A DNA stretch of 64,000 bases, taken from assembly GCA_036365145.1 (NCBI GenBank), contig JAEOAD010000005.1:7646501-7710500 (forward strand), read 5' to 3'. The stretch's first letter is position 1; each line of letters starts with the position of its first letter. The notes beneath the pieces are model-generated. The model was not told the DNA's origin, searched no databases, and was given only the letters and a program-made list of their open reading frames with translations. Position numbers and translations under genes: made by a program. Below are positions 55,117-64,000 of the stretch, piece after piece. The DNA comes from Orientallactaga sibirica. Taxonomy: Eukaryota; Chordata; Mammalia; Rodentia; Dipodidae.

Positions 55117-55334
55117 AAGACTAAGATTTTAAGTTAGGCCAAATCCAAACAGTGAATTAGCAAGTCAAAAAAGTCTAATTGATTGATAATTAAATATATG
55201 CAACTTAAAACCATTTTGTACCTATGACAAATTGTTAAGGGTATTGGTGTTAGAGCTCTGGGGAACCAGTTCTCTCCCTTTTTAATTGTACTGAATTTGT
55301 TTAATTTTACCGAAGGGCAAAAGTTTTAAAACTC

Positions 55335-55715
55335 AGCGTATGGGGACCGGGGAGATGGTTCTGGGTGTAAGAGTGCTTACTGCAGAAGGCTGAGCGTGAT
55401 TCCCAGAATCCAGGTAAAAAGCCACACATGCCTGTAATCCCAGCACGGAGGGGCATCAAGATAGGAGAATCCCTGGGGCTTCTGGTGTGGTCCAGAAAAG
55501 AAAAACAAACAAACAAAAAAGAGGCGTCTTCAGTGAGAGAGCCATCCCCAGGAAACAAACTAGAAGAACAATAGAGGAGAACACTCAACATTCTCCTCTG
55601 GCCTCACACGAGTGCACAAGGGATTGTGTGCATGCACACATGTACATGAAGTATACACAGCACACACACACACATGCATGCACGCACGCACACACACACA
55701 CGCGCACGCACCACA
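55335..55715 (+). mobile_element. B3-like SINE with (CA)n (copy A)
   Basis: 'ggggaccggggagatggttc', 'gcgtgattcccagaatccag', 'catgcctgtaatcccagcac' and a CA-rich tail at about 55657-55713. Paired with 60635-61010. Confidence 0.65.
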
Positions 55716-56630
55716 GTATACCACTTTTTGATGGACCCTGCATCTACAAACTTTTAGAGTATTTTAAAAGGTGACAACTTTTGAGTTTTTAAAGCTGTCA
55801 TACCAGCATAATTAGGAGTGAGAAAGGCAAATGAAATTGTCTATCTGCCAAGAAAATATTGAGTGCTTGATAGATTTATCAGGCATGCTGGGTAATAGGT
55901 CATTCAGAGAGAGAACAATACAAAATAAATTATACAAAAAGAAGAACTTCATGCATATGTTCTGTGTGTGCCAGCATGAAAAGTAAGTTGACATACGGAT
56001 GGAGGAGGGAAGGGAAAACTACATGCTAAACTCTGTTGTTCCTGTAATCGCTACTCACTGGCCTTAACATAAAGAAAGCCAGTGTGGGGAGGTCTTTTGC
56101 TCTAGAATCCCACCAGAGTGTGGCACCCCAGAGACCAGAGCCAGGTCTATCTGCTTTGAGATCAGAATGAGTGGAGATTAGGGGTCAAAGTCAAAAGGGA
56201 AGTGCCAGGTTTGTGGCACAGTCTTTATCCAAATGGAGCCACTTAGGCAAAAAGGGAAGAAGCAGGAAAAAGTAGAGGCCCAGAGAATTCTGATGAGGAA
56301 GAAGGCAGGCTCTGTGGAGCCAATTCTTAAGCTCTCACCAATAGTGACAATTATATTTACTGGAATTACCCAGTGATACATGGTCATTGCAAACAAACAA
56401 ACAAACAAACAAAACCAGCCAAACAAAAGCACTTTCATTAGACATAGAATTCCATAATATGGTATTAGAAAGCTAAGGTATTTTCCACCCCTCTTTAGAA
56501 GTGACACCAGTGCCCAGGGAGGGCACAGACATGTCCCCATATATTTATAGCATTAAGGGAACAATACATGTTGTTCAACTACTTGACGTAGGCACCTGAG
56601 AGATGATTTGGGGGTACTTTTTCTTGTATT
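55716..56630. other. No gene seen (copy A)
   Basis: Unique-looking except for an (AAAC)n run at about 56388-56413. The 120-residue minus frame (56178-56540) includes the repeat-encoded FVCLF stretch. It changes length in copy B with the repeat, so it is not under evident constraint. Confidence 0.5.
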
Positions 56631-56632
56631 TG

Positions 56633-56893
56633 CTTTTTTTTTAGAGAGAGCAAGTGAGTGAGAGAGAGTGAGCGAGAGACAGTGAGTAAGAGAGAGAGAG
56701 AGAGAGGGAGGGGAGAGGGAGAGAGAGAATTAGTGTGCCAGGTCCTCCAGATACTTGCGCCACCTAGTGGGCATGTGTGATTTTGCGCTTGCCTCACCTT
56801 TGTGTGTCTGGCTTACTTGGGATCTGGAGAGTTGAACATGGGTCCTTAGGCTTCGCAGGCAAGCACCTTAACCACAAGCCATCTCTCCAGCCC
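56633..56893 (-). mobile_element. tRNA-derived DIP-like SINE, long form (copy A)
   Basis: GA-rich tail side 56641-56727, 'cgccacctagtgggcatgtg', 'gggatctggagagttgaaca', head 'acaagccatctctccagccc'. Same insertion in copy B at 61952-62215. Confidence 0.94.
56757..56770 (-). promoter_or_regulatory. CTCF-like motif in SINE (copy A)
   Basis: Minus strand reads ccactaggtggcgc, a full match to CCASYAGRKGGC plus the trailing GC. Occupancy is inferred. Confidence 0.5.
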
Positions 56894-56907
56894 TGTATTT
56901 GATTTTT

Positions 56908-57056
56908 TTTTGTTTTGGTTTTCAAGTAGGGTCTCACTCTAGCTCAGGCTGACCTGGAATTCACTATGTAGTCTCAGGGTGGCCTTGAACTCACAGCTAT
57001 CCTTTTACCTCTGCCTCCCAAATGCTGGGATTACAGGTGTACACCACCATGCCCAG
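56908..57056 (-). mobile_element. B1 SINE (copy A)
   Basis: 'caagtagggtctcactctag', 'tatgtagtctcagggtggcc' and 'atgctgggattacaggtgta'. Flanked by a 17-bp target duplication ccctgtatttgattttt at 56891-56907 and 57057-57073. Confidence 0.94.
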
Positions 57057-57073
57057 CCCTGTATTTGATTTTT

Positions 57074-58804
57074 GATAAAAGTAATATCATCACTATAATG
57101 AAAATTGTTTTTTTTTTTTTTTTTTTTTTTAACTTCCCCAAAACACTGATGCTGCAGTATGGCAGCCATTTTTTCTCCCTGTCAAGTATGCAGGCACATC
57201 CTATGCTTACTTCCTTCATTTTTACATGTGAAATTTGCTTCTCCTTGAAACGTTTACTGACTTGTAGCATTAAAAAAATGTCCTCAGCTATTTAGGCTAG
57301 ATTCCCTCTTCATGCATTTTCAGTCTGGAACTCTTATTTCTTCCCACCTTGCTTTTTTGGTTTGGATAAAAATAATTATTTCTGATATTCATTTGAGCTG
57401 CTCTGAGGTGAGGGTGTGAGAGGTTGAGAGAGTTGCAGCGACCATCAGGAGTGTCTTGTCCGAGAGCCCATCACAGGAGTAAGATCAGGCAGATGTTGAA
57501 CTTGGATGGTATTCACGCCTAAAGAACTGGGCAAAGTGGTACCCCTGATTTACTTGTGGCAAAAGGTTATTGTTCTTGCATTCTGCACACTACTTGTTTT
57601 TGCTATTTATTTTGGGCACCATTCCTTTCCTTGGGCTTGCTGTATAAACATTTTAATGCCTCTGATCCTGTACGGGCGGGTGTGTGAGTAGACGCAGGCA
57701 GTATGAAGGGGCGAGCAGAACTCAATGCTCGAAGGTCTCGTTTATTCAGAAGAAGAGCCACATGCATAACTGCCCTTCAACATTCCTTATGCCATTGTAG
57801 CTTATTATGTGAAGGCTTAACAGGTAGTTATGCAGGGAAAGAAGCCAAAAAAATAGGGACTGTGCTGTAGACTGAACCCTCGCCCCACCCACTTTAATCC
57901 TGTGGGAACAGGTAGGTCCTGCCTAAAAAAAGCCCTTGCTGGTTGGTGAGCAAATAGCATTTTACCCTTGATTTGACATGGGTTTGTTCATACCAAGTGT
58001 GGTTGAGTGGAAATGAACTTCAGGGAGCTGTGGGGAAGGTATGTTTGGTGGAGGGACAGGGAAGGAGCTCTGTCAGGGGGACTCTGAACTTGCTTCTCCA
58101 GGTGCAGCGCCAAAGCCAGCCTGTCCCTTTTCCTCCAAGTTCAGTGCTTACAGTGAACAAACAGTCACTCAGATGTCCTAGCTGTCCTTTGACAGTACAT
58201 GAAAGAGGTGAAACAGCGAGCCCAGGCTAAGCCATCTTCTTTCAGGTGCTCAGCGTGTAGTGACAAGGAATGGAATTCCAAATCCCTGCTGGTAATCCCT
58301 GGCCTTGTTCTTGAAGCCAGCAGGCAGATTCCTGTTGCGGTGATGGGAGGACACCCTTTAGGCCCCAGAAAGGGTGACCTGCATTAGCTGCTGTAGTTCC
58401 TCAGTCTGTGCTGCCCTGCTAAAGCCCACGCCACGAGGCAGGTTCCTCTGTCCTGAGTGCTCTCAGTGATAATAATCAATAATAATAAATAAAAGCGAGG
58501 TCTTCCCCCAGGGAGCACTAGCTTCATTCTTTCTCCAAGCAGAGCTCCTCAACTTCCACGTTGTCATTGCTGACACTCCAGCGTGATCAGTGTTGTGGGG
58601 TTGCCATGGTTTTGGAAGGATGTCCAGTAGAGTCCCTGGCCTCTCTGCCTACATATCAGTAGCATCTTTCCATACCTTGCCTCTCTATCTCCCTGGGTGC
58701 TCCACCTCCCAAGGGTGCTACATATTATCTGGGAAGCAAAACAGCCCATATCTGGGAACCATCTATTTAAACAAAGAAAATCTAACTTGTTGACTGATGG
58801 TTTT
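57074..58804. other. 1.7-kb SINE-free part of duplication, no gene seen
   Basis: Contains a T-run (57107-57130) and an AT-rich (AATAAT)n patch near 58466-58491. The segment about 57690-58540 could be an unrecognised LTR ('gtttattcagaagaagagcc' near the left). The frames at 57973-58230 and 58199-58387 are the same in copy B, but the copies are too young for that to indicate selection. No homolog recognised. Confidence 0.4.
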
Positions 58805-58851
58805 TTTTCAACATTTAATTAAATTAATTTATTTATTTGAGAGAGGAAAAG

Positions 58852-58897
<46 letters not shown>

Positions 58898-59045
58898 GGC
58901 ACGCCAGGGCCTCCAGCCACTGCAAATGAACTCCAGATGCATGCGCCACCTTGTGCATCTAGTTTACATGGGTCCTGGAGAGTCGAACCAGGATCCTTTG
59001 GCTTTGCAGGAAAGCACCTTAACTGCTAAGCCATCTCTCCAGCCC
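58805..59045 (-). mobile_element. tRNA-derived DIP-like SINE
   Basis: 'aacatttaattaaattaatt', pure GA run about 58857-58893, 'gggcctccagccactgcaaa', head 'ctaagccatctctccagccc'. Intact head and long GA run suggest a young copy. Confidence 0.95.
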
Positions 59046-59713
59046 GAGTGATGTCTTTAATCTTATTTTTAGTTTTTCCTCTAACATCTTACATTTTGAG
59101 GATATATGCTCTTGAGAAATTCTCTAAAACATACCTTTGGCTATGTGAAGTGGAGGTGGAAAAGAAAAAAGAGGAAACCGATGCACAGTGTTTAATGTTA
59201 CTGTTGAAGAAAATCATAACTCTATGAAAGGAGAGAACGTAGCACCCATTTATACGTAATTGTGACTGTTTGACCTTTTGCTTGTCATTTGTAGATGAGA
59301 CCTGGTGGTTCTCCACCCAAAGCTTACCAGCAGAACTGAACATATTCTAAATTACCCAAGGGGATCTCTAGGGGGTTAGGTGAACTCAGTGGCATGGAAA
59401 GGAATGGTTGGAAAGGATGTCATAAAGGTGGCCAGAGTAATAGTACGGACGGTGAGTTTTTGCTTCATTCATATTGGTCAACTTTTAGTGGAGATTTGAA
59501 TTTTGTCTTACTAGTTGGGAGATAAAAATAGAAAAATGAAGAAGATGGTAGGCACTGGTGGGTGAGGTAGGAGGTAGGGAGGTGAGGTGAGGTGAGGTTT
59601 GCATAGATAATCCACTGCTGGTGTGTCAACCAACTCCACAGACATAGCTTTTAAAAGCCAAATAGACATGGATTGACATTTTGGTAAACTGACTTACCCA
59701 AGTGACAATCAGT
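59046..59713. other. No gene seen; right part of first duplication unit or spacer
   Basis: Unique-looking, with a short (GAGGT)n repeat near 59580-59598. Whether this belongs to the duplicated unit can only be told from sequence beyond the window. Confidence 0.5.
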
Positions 59714-60271
59714 TGCAGACCGCCAGCTTCTTTGGCCATGATGAAGTTTCCCCTACCCTGGAAACTGTGAGCCTGAAGTCAACCCTTTCCTGCCATAAGC
59801 TGCTTATGGTCAGGTGTTTGTCCAGCACCAAGAAGGCAACTACAATAGACTGGAGATTCTCCTGGCTCCACCTCTCCGTGTCACAGGAGCAGTGGGGTCA
59901 TGGACGCATGTACCACCTTGGGTACAGCGTTGTGTGATGCTGAGGAGTACTGAACTCACGCCGACAGGCTTTGCAAGCAAATGCCTTTAACCACAGCGCC
60001 ATCTCCCCACCCCAAAGCTCGGATTTTAATCTGTTGTGATCTCACAGCCAGGCCTGTCTGCTCAACCCGAGATATGTCACCTGCCATTTCTCCTCATGCC
60101 CCAGTGGAGTACAACAGGTGTTTGAGAGAGCTGTGCTGTGTAAAAAGAATCATTTTTCCCACTGGAAAAAAAATCAAAGAATGGACAGCTAGAAACTTTT
60201 ATCTGTAGATCTGATACGAGCCCTTTCATAACAGACTAAGATTTTTTTTCTTTCTCTCTTTTTTTTTTTTT

Positions 60272-60410
60272 CTCGAGGTAGAGTATCACTCTAACCCAGG
60301 CTGACCTGGAATTCACTATGTACTCTCAGGATGGCCTAGAACTCATGGTGATCCTCTTACCTCTGTCTCCCAAGTGCTGGGATTAAAGGTGTGTGTCACC
60401 ATGCTGGGCA
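60272..60410 (-). mobile_element. B1 SINE (copy B)
   Basis: Same insertion as 54979-55116, with a changed poly-T/TC lead. Confidence 0.93.
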
Positions 60411-60634
60411 AGACTAAGATTTTAAGTTAGGCAAAATCCAAACAGTGAATTAGCAAGTCAAAAAAGTCTAATTGATTGATAATTAAATATATGCAACTTA
60501 AAACCATTTTGTACCTATGACAAATTGTTAAGGGTATTGGTGTTAGAGCTCTGGGGAACCAGTTCTCTCCCTTTTTAATTGTACTGAATTTGTTTAATCT
60601 TACCGAAGGGCAAAAGTTTTAAAACTCAGCGTAT

Positions 60635-61010
60635 GGGGACCGGGAGATAGTTCTGGGTGTAAGAGTGCTTACTGCAGAAGGCTGAGCGTGATTCCCAGAA
60701 TCCAGGTAAAAAGCCACACATGCCTGTAATCCCAGCACGGAGGGGCATCAAGATAGGAGAATCCCTGGGGCTTCTGGTGTGGTCCAGAAAAGAAAAACAA
60801 ACAAACAAAAAAGAGGCGTCTTCAGTGAGAGAGCCATCCCCAGGAAACAAACTAGAAGAACAATAGAGGAGAACACTCAACATTCTCCTCTGGCCTCACA
60901 CGAGTGCACAAGGGATTGTGTGCATGCACACATGTACATGAAGTATACACAGCACACACACACACATGCATGCACGCACGCACACACACACACACGCCAC
61001 ACGCACCACA
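60635..61010 (+). mobile_element. B3-like SINE with (CA)n (copy B)
   Basis: Counterpart of 55335-55715. The CA tail differs slightly ('cacacacgccacacgcacc'). Confidence 0.65.
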
Positions 61011-61683
61011 GTATACCACTTTTTGATGGACCCTGCATCTACAAACTTTTAGAGTATTTTAAAAGGTGACAACTTTTGAGTTTTTAAAGCTGTCATACCA
61101 GCATAATTAGGAGTGAGAAAGGCAAATGAAATTGTCTATCTGCCAAGAAAATATTGAGTGCTTGATAGATTTATCAGGCATGCTGGGTAATAGGTCATTC
61201 AGAGAGAGAACAATACAAAATAAATTATACAAAAAGAAGAACTTCATGCATATGTTCTGTGTGTGCCAGCATGAAAAGTAAGTTGACATACGGATGGAGG
61301 AGGGAAGGGAAAACTACATGCTAAACTCTGTTGTTCCTGTAATCGCTACTCACTGGCCTTAACATAAAGAAAGCCAGTGTGGGGAGGTCTTTTGCTCTAG
61401 AATCCCACCAGAGTGTGGCACCCCAGAGACCAGAGCCAGGTCTATCTGCTTTGAGATCAGAATGAGTGGAGATTAGGGGTCAAAGTCAAAAGGGAAGTGC
61501 CAGGTTTGTGGCACAGTCTTTATCCAAATGGAGCCACTTAGGCAAAGAGGAAGAAGCAGGAAAAAAGTAGAGGCCCAGAGAACTCTGATGAGGAAGAAGG
61601 CAGGCTCTGTGGAGCCAATTCTTAAGCTCTCACCAATAGTGACAATTATATTTACTGGAATTACCCAGTGATACATGGTCATT

Positions 61684-61730
61684 GCAAACAAACAAACAAA
61701 CAAACAAACAAACAAACAAACAAACAAACC
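61684..61730. repeat. (AAAC)n microsatellite, expanded in copy B
   Basis: About 11 units here, against about 6 at 56388-56413 in copy A. This is the largest single length change I see between the copies. Confidence 0.93.
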
Positions 61731-61951
61731 AACCCAGCCAAACAAAAGCACTTTCATTAGACATAGAATTCTATAATATGGTATTAGAAAGCTAAGGTAT
61801 TTTCCACCCCTCTTTAGAAGTGACACCAGTGCCCAGGGAGGGCACAGACATGTCCCCATATATTTATAGCATTAAGGGAACAATACATGTTGTTCAACTA
61901 CTTGACGTAGGCACCTGAGAGATGATTTTGGGGTACTTTCTCTTGTATTTG

Positions 61952-62215
61952 CTTTTTTTTAGAGAGAGCAAGTGAGTGAGAGAGAGTGAGCGAGAGACAG
62001 TGAGTAAGAGAGAGAGAGAGAGGGAGAGGGAGAGGGAGAGGGAGAGAGAATTAGTGTGCCAGGTCCTCCAGATACTTGCGCCACCTAGTGGGCATGTGTG
62101 ATTTTGCGCTTGCCTCACCTTTGTGTGTCTGGCTTACTTGGGATCTGGAGAGTTGAACATGGGTCCTTAGGCTTCTCAGGCAAGCACCTTAACCAGCAAG
62201 CCATCTCTCCAGCCC
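61952..62215 (-). mobile_element. tRNA-derived DIP-like SINE, long form (copy B)
   Basis: Counterpart of 56633-56893 with a rearranged GA-rich segment and one head variant ('aaccagcaagccatctctc'). Confidence 0.94.
62078..62091 (-). promoter_or_regulatory. CTCF-like motif in SINE (copy B)
   Basis: Identical to the motif at 56757-56770; the duplication has therefore doubled it. Confidence 0.5.
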
Positions 62216-62229
62216 TGTATTTGATTTTT

Positions 62230-62380
62230 TTTTTGTTTTGGTTTTTCAAGTAGGGTCTCACTCTAGCTCAGGCTGACCTGGAATTCACTATGTAGTCTCA
62301 GGGTGGCCTTGAACTCACAGCTATCCTTTTACCTCTGCCTCCCAAATGCTGGGATTACAGGTGTACACCACCATGCCCAG
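62230..62380 (-). mobile_element. B1 SINE (copy B)
   Basis: Counterpart of 56908-57056, flanked by the same 'ctgtatttgattttt' target repeat. Confidence 0.94.
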
Positions 62381-64000
62381 CCCTGTATTTGATTTTTGAT
62401 AAAAGTAATATCATCACTATAATGAAATTTTTTTTTTAACTTCCCCAAAACACTGATGCTGCAGTATGGCAGCCATTTTTTTTTTCTCCCTGTCAAGTAT
62501 GCAGGCACATCCTATGCTTACTTCCTTCATTTTTACATGTGAAATTTGCTTCTCCTTGAAACGTTTACTGACTTGTAGCATTAAAAAAAAATGTCCTCAG
62601 CTATTTAGGCTAGATTCCCTCTTCATGCATTTTTCAGTCTGGAACTCTTATTTCTTCCCACCTTGCTTTTTTGGTTTGGATAAAAATAATTATTTCTGAT
62701 ATTCATTTGAGCTGCTCTGAGGTGAGGGTGTGAGAGGTTGAGAGAGTTGCAGCGACCATCAGGGAGTGTCTTGTCCGAGAGCCCATCAAAGGAGTAAGAT
62801 CAGGCAGATGTTGAACTTGGATGGTATTCACGCCTAAAGAACTGGGCAAAGTGGTACCCCCTGATTTACTTGTGGCAAAAGGTTATTGTTCTTGCATTCT
62901 GCACACTACTTGTTTTTGCTATTTATTTTGGGCACCATTCCTTTCCTTGGGCTTGCTGTATAAACATTTTAATGCCTCTGATCCTGTACGGGCGGGTGTG
63001 TGAGTAGACGCAGGCAGTATGAAGGGGGCGAGAGCAGAACTCAATGCTCGAAGGTCTCGTTTATTCAGAAGAAGAGCCACATGCATAACTGCCCTTCAAC
63101 ATTCCTTATGCCATTGTAGCTTATTATGTGAAGGCTTAACAGGTAGTTATGCAGGGAAAGAAGCCAAAAAAATAGGGACTGTGCTGTAGACTGAACCCTC
63201 GCCCCACCCACTTTAATCCTGTGGGAACAGGTAGGTCCTGCCTAAAAAAAGCCCTTGCTGGTTGGTGAGCAAATAGCATTTTACCCTTGATTTGACATGG
63301 GTTTGTTCATACCAAGTGTGGTTGAGTGGAAATGAACTTCAGGGAGCTGTGGGGAAGGTATGTTTGGTGGAGGGACAGGGAAGGAGCTCTGTCAGGGGGA
63401 CTCTGAACTTGCTTCTCCAGGTGCAGCGCCAAAGCCAGCCTGTCCCTTTTCCTCCAAGTTCAGTGCTTACAGTGAACAAACAGTCACTCAGATGTCCTAG
63501 CTGTCCTTTGACAGTACATGAAAGAGGTGAAACAGCGAGCCCAGGCTAAGCCATCTTCTTTCAGGTGCTCAGCGTGTAGTGACAAGGAATGGAATTCCAA
63601 ATCCCTGCTGGTAATCCCTGGCCTTGTTCTTGAAGCCAGCAGGCAGATTCCTGTTGCGGTGATGGGAGGACACCCTTTAGGCCCCAGAAAGGGTGACCTG
63701 CATTAGCTGCTGTAGTTCCTCAGTCTGTGCTGCCCTGCTAAAGCCCACGCCACGAGGCAGGTTCCTCTGTCCTGAGTGCTCTCAGTGATAATAATCAATA
63801 ATAATAAATAAAAGCGGGGTCTTCCCCCAGGGAGCACTAGCTTCATTCTTTCTCCAAGCAGAGCTCCTCAACTTCCACGTTGTCATTGCTGACACTCCAG
63901 CGTGATCAGTGTTGTGGGGTTGCCATGGTTTTGGAAGGATGTCCAGTAGAGTCCCTGGCCTCTCTGCCTACATATCAGTAGCATCTTTCCATACCTTGCC

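Larger units (their letters stand above)
54413..58681 (+). repeat. Large direct duplication, copy A
   Basis: Matches 59714-64000 base for base except scattered substitutions and indels. The offset is 5301 bp at the left edge and 5319 bp at the window end, so copy B has gained 18 bp net. Copy A probably continues past 58681, but its partner lies beyond the window. Confidence 0.97.
59714..64000 (+). repeat. Large direct duplication, copy B (runs off window)
   Basis: Begins abruptly at 'tgcagaccgccagcttcttt', inside what in copy A is a MaLR LTR. Differences from copy A include a small deletion near 59853 ('tagactggag' against 'tagacttggatctgggg'), a longer (AAAC)n, a shorter T-run and several single-base changes. 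All SINEs of copy A are shared. Confidence 0.97.

Noticed and set aside
57973..58387. Paired frames of 85 and 62 residues, also present in copy B
   Set aside because: No known domain, no splice context, and the copies are too young for shared frames to mean constraint.

Overview
This is gene-poor mammalian nuclear DNA, almost certainly from a rodent. Three repeat classes support this: many B1 (7SL-derived) SINEs on both strands, many copies of a tRNA-derived B2-superfamily SINE, and MaLR-type LTRs. The tRNA SINE opens with an A-box-like tggcttagcggttaagg and a B-box-like ggttcgattcc, and ends in a pyrimidine tract plus (AAAT)n. It does not match mouse B2 as I know it. It best fits the DIP-like branch of the B2 superfamily, so a jerboa-type (Dipodoidea) genome is my inference. 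I found no protein-coding gene, rRNA or functional tRNA gene. The open frames I examined are explained by microsatellites, minisatellites, SINEs or LTRs, or are short, unrecognised and unsupported. The window is intergenic or deep intronic.

Layout. 0-19 kb: old MIR, B3/B4-like and MaLR remnants, repeatedly split by younger SINEs. The best case is a three-level nest at 18.3-19.2 kb, where a solo LTR with a perfect 5-bp target duplication sits in a SINE that sits in a MIR. 19-34 kb: more of the same, plus two coding-like but non-coding minisatellites (30-bp unit at 25.5 kb, 18-bp unit at 26.75-27.2 kb). 34-40 kb: SINEs, and an L1 3'-end-like segment interrupted by an LTR. 40.65-43.94 kb: a 3.3-kb CpG-rich minisatellite with a 56-bp unit, a 112-bp higher-order form and scrambled interior blocks; this is the most unusual object in the window. 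44-54 kb: B1-rich sequence with a TG/TA/CA tract able to form hairpins. 54.4-64 kb: a large, nearly identical direct duplication offset by about 5.3 kb, with its left breakpoint inside an LTR.

The window has no genes acting together. What it may offer functionally is regulatory or structural. One long-form subfamily of the tRNA SINE carries CTCF-consensus-like cores. The 56-bp array is a dense CpG block in CpG-poor surroundings. Coordinates of repeat edges are read by eye and are usually good to about 10 bases; family names are recognised from memory of consensus sequences, not from a search.
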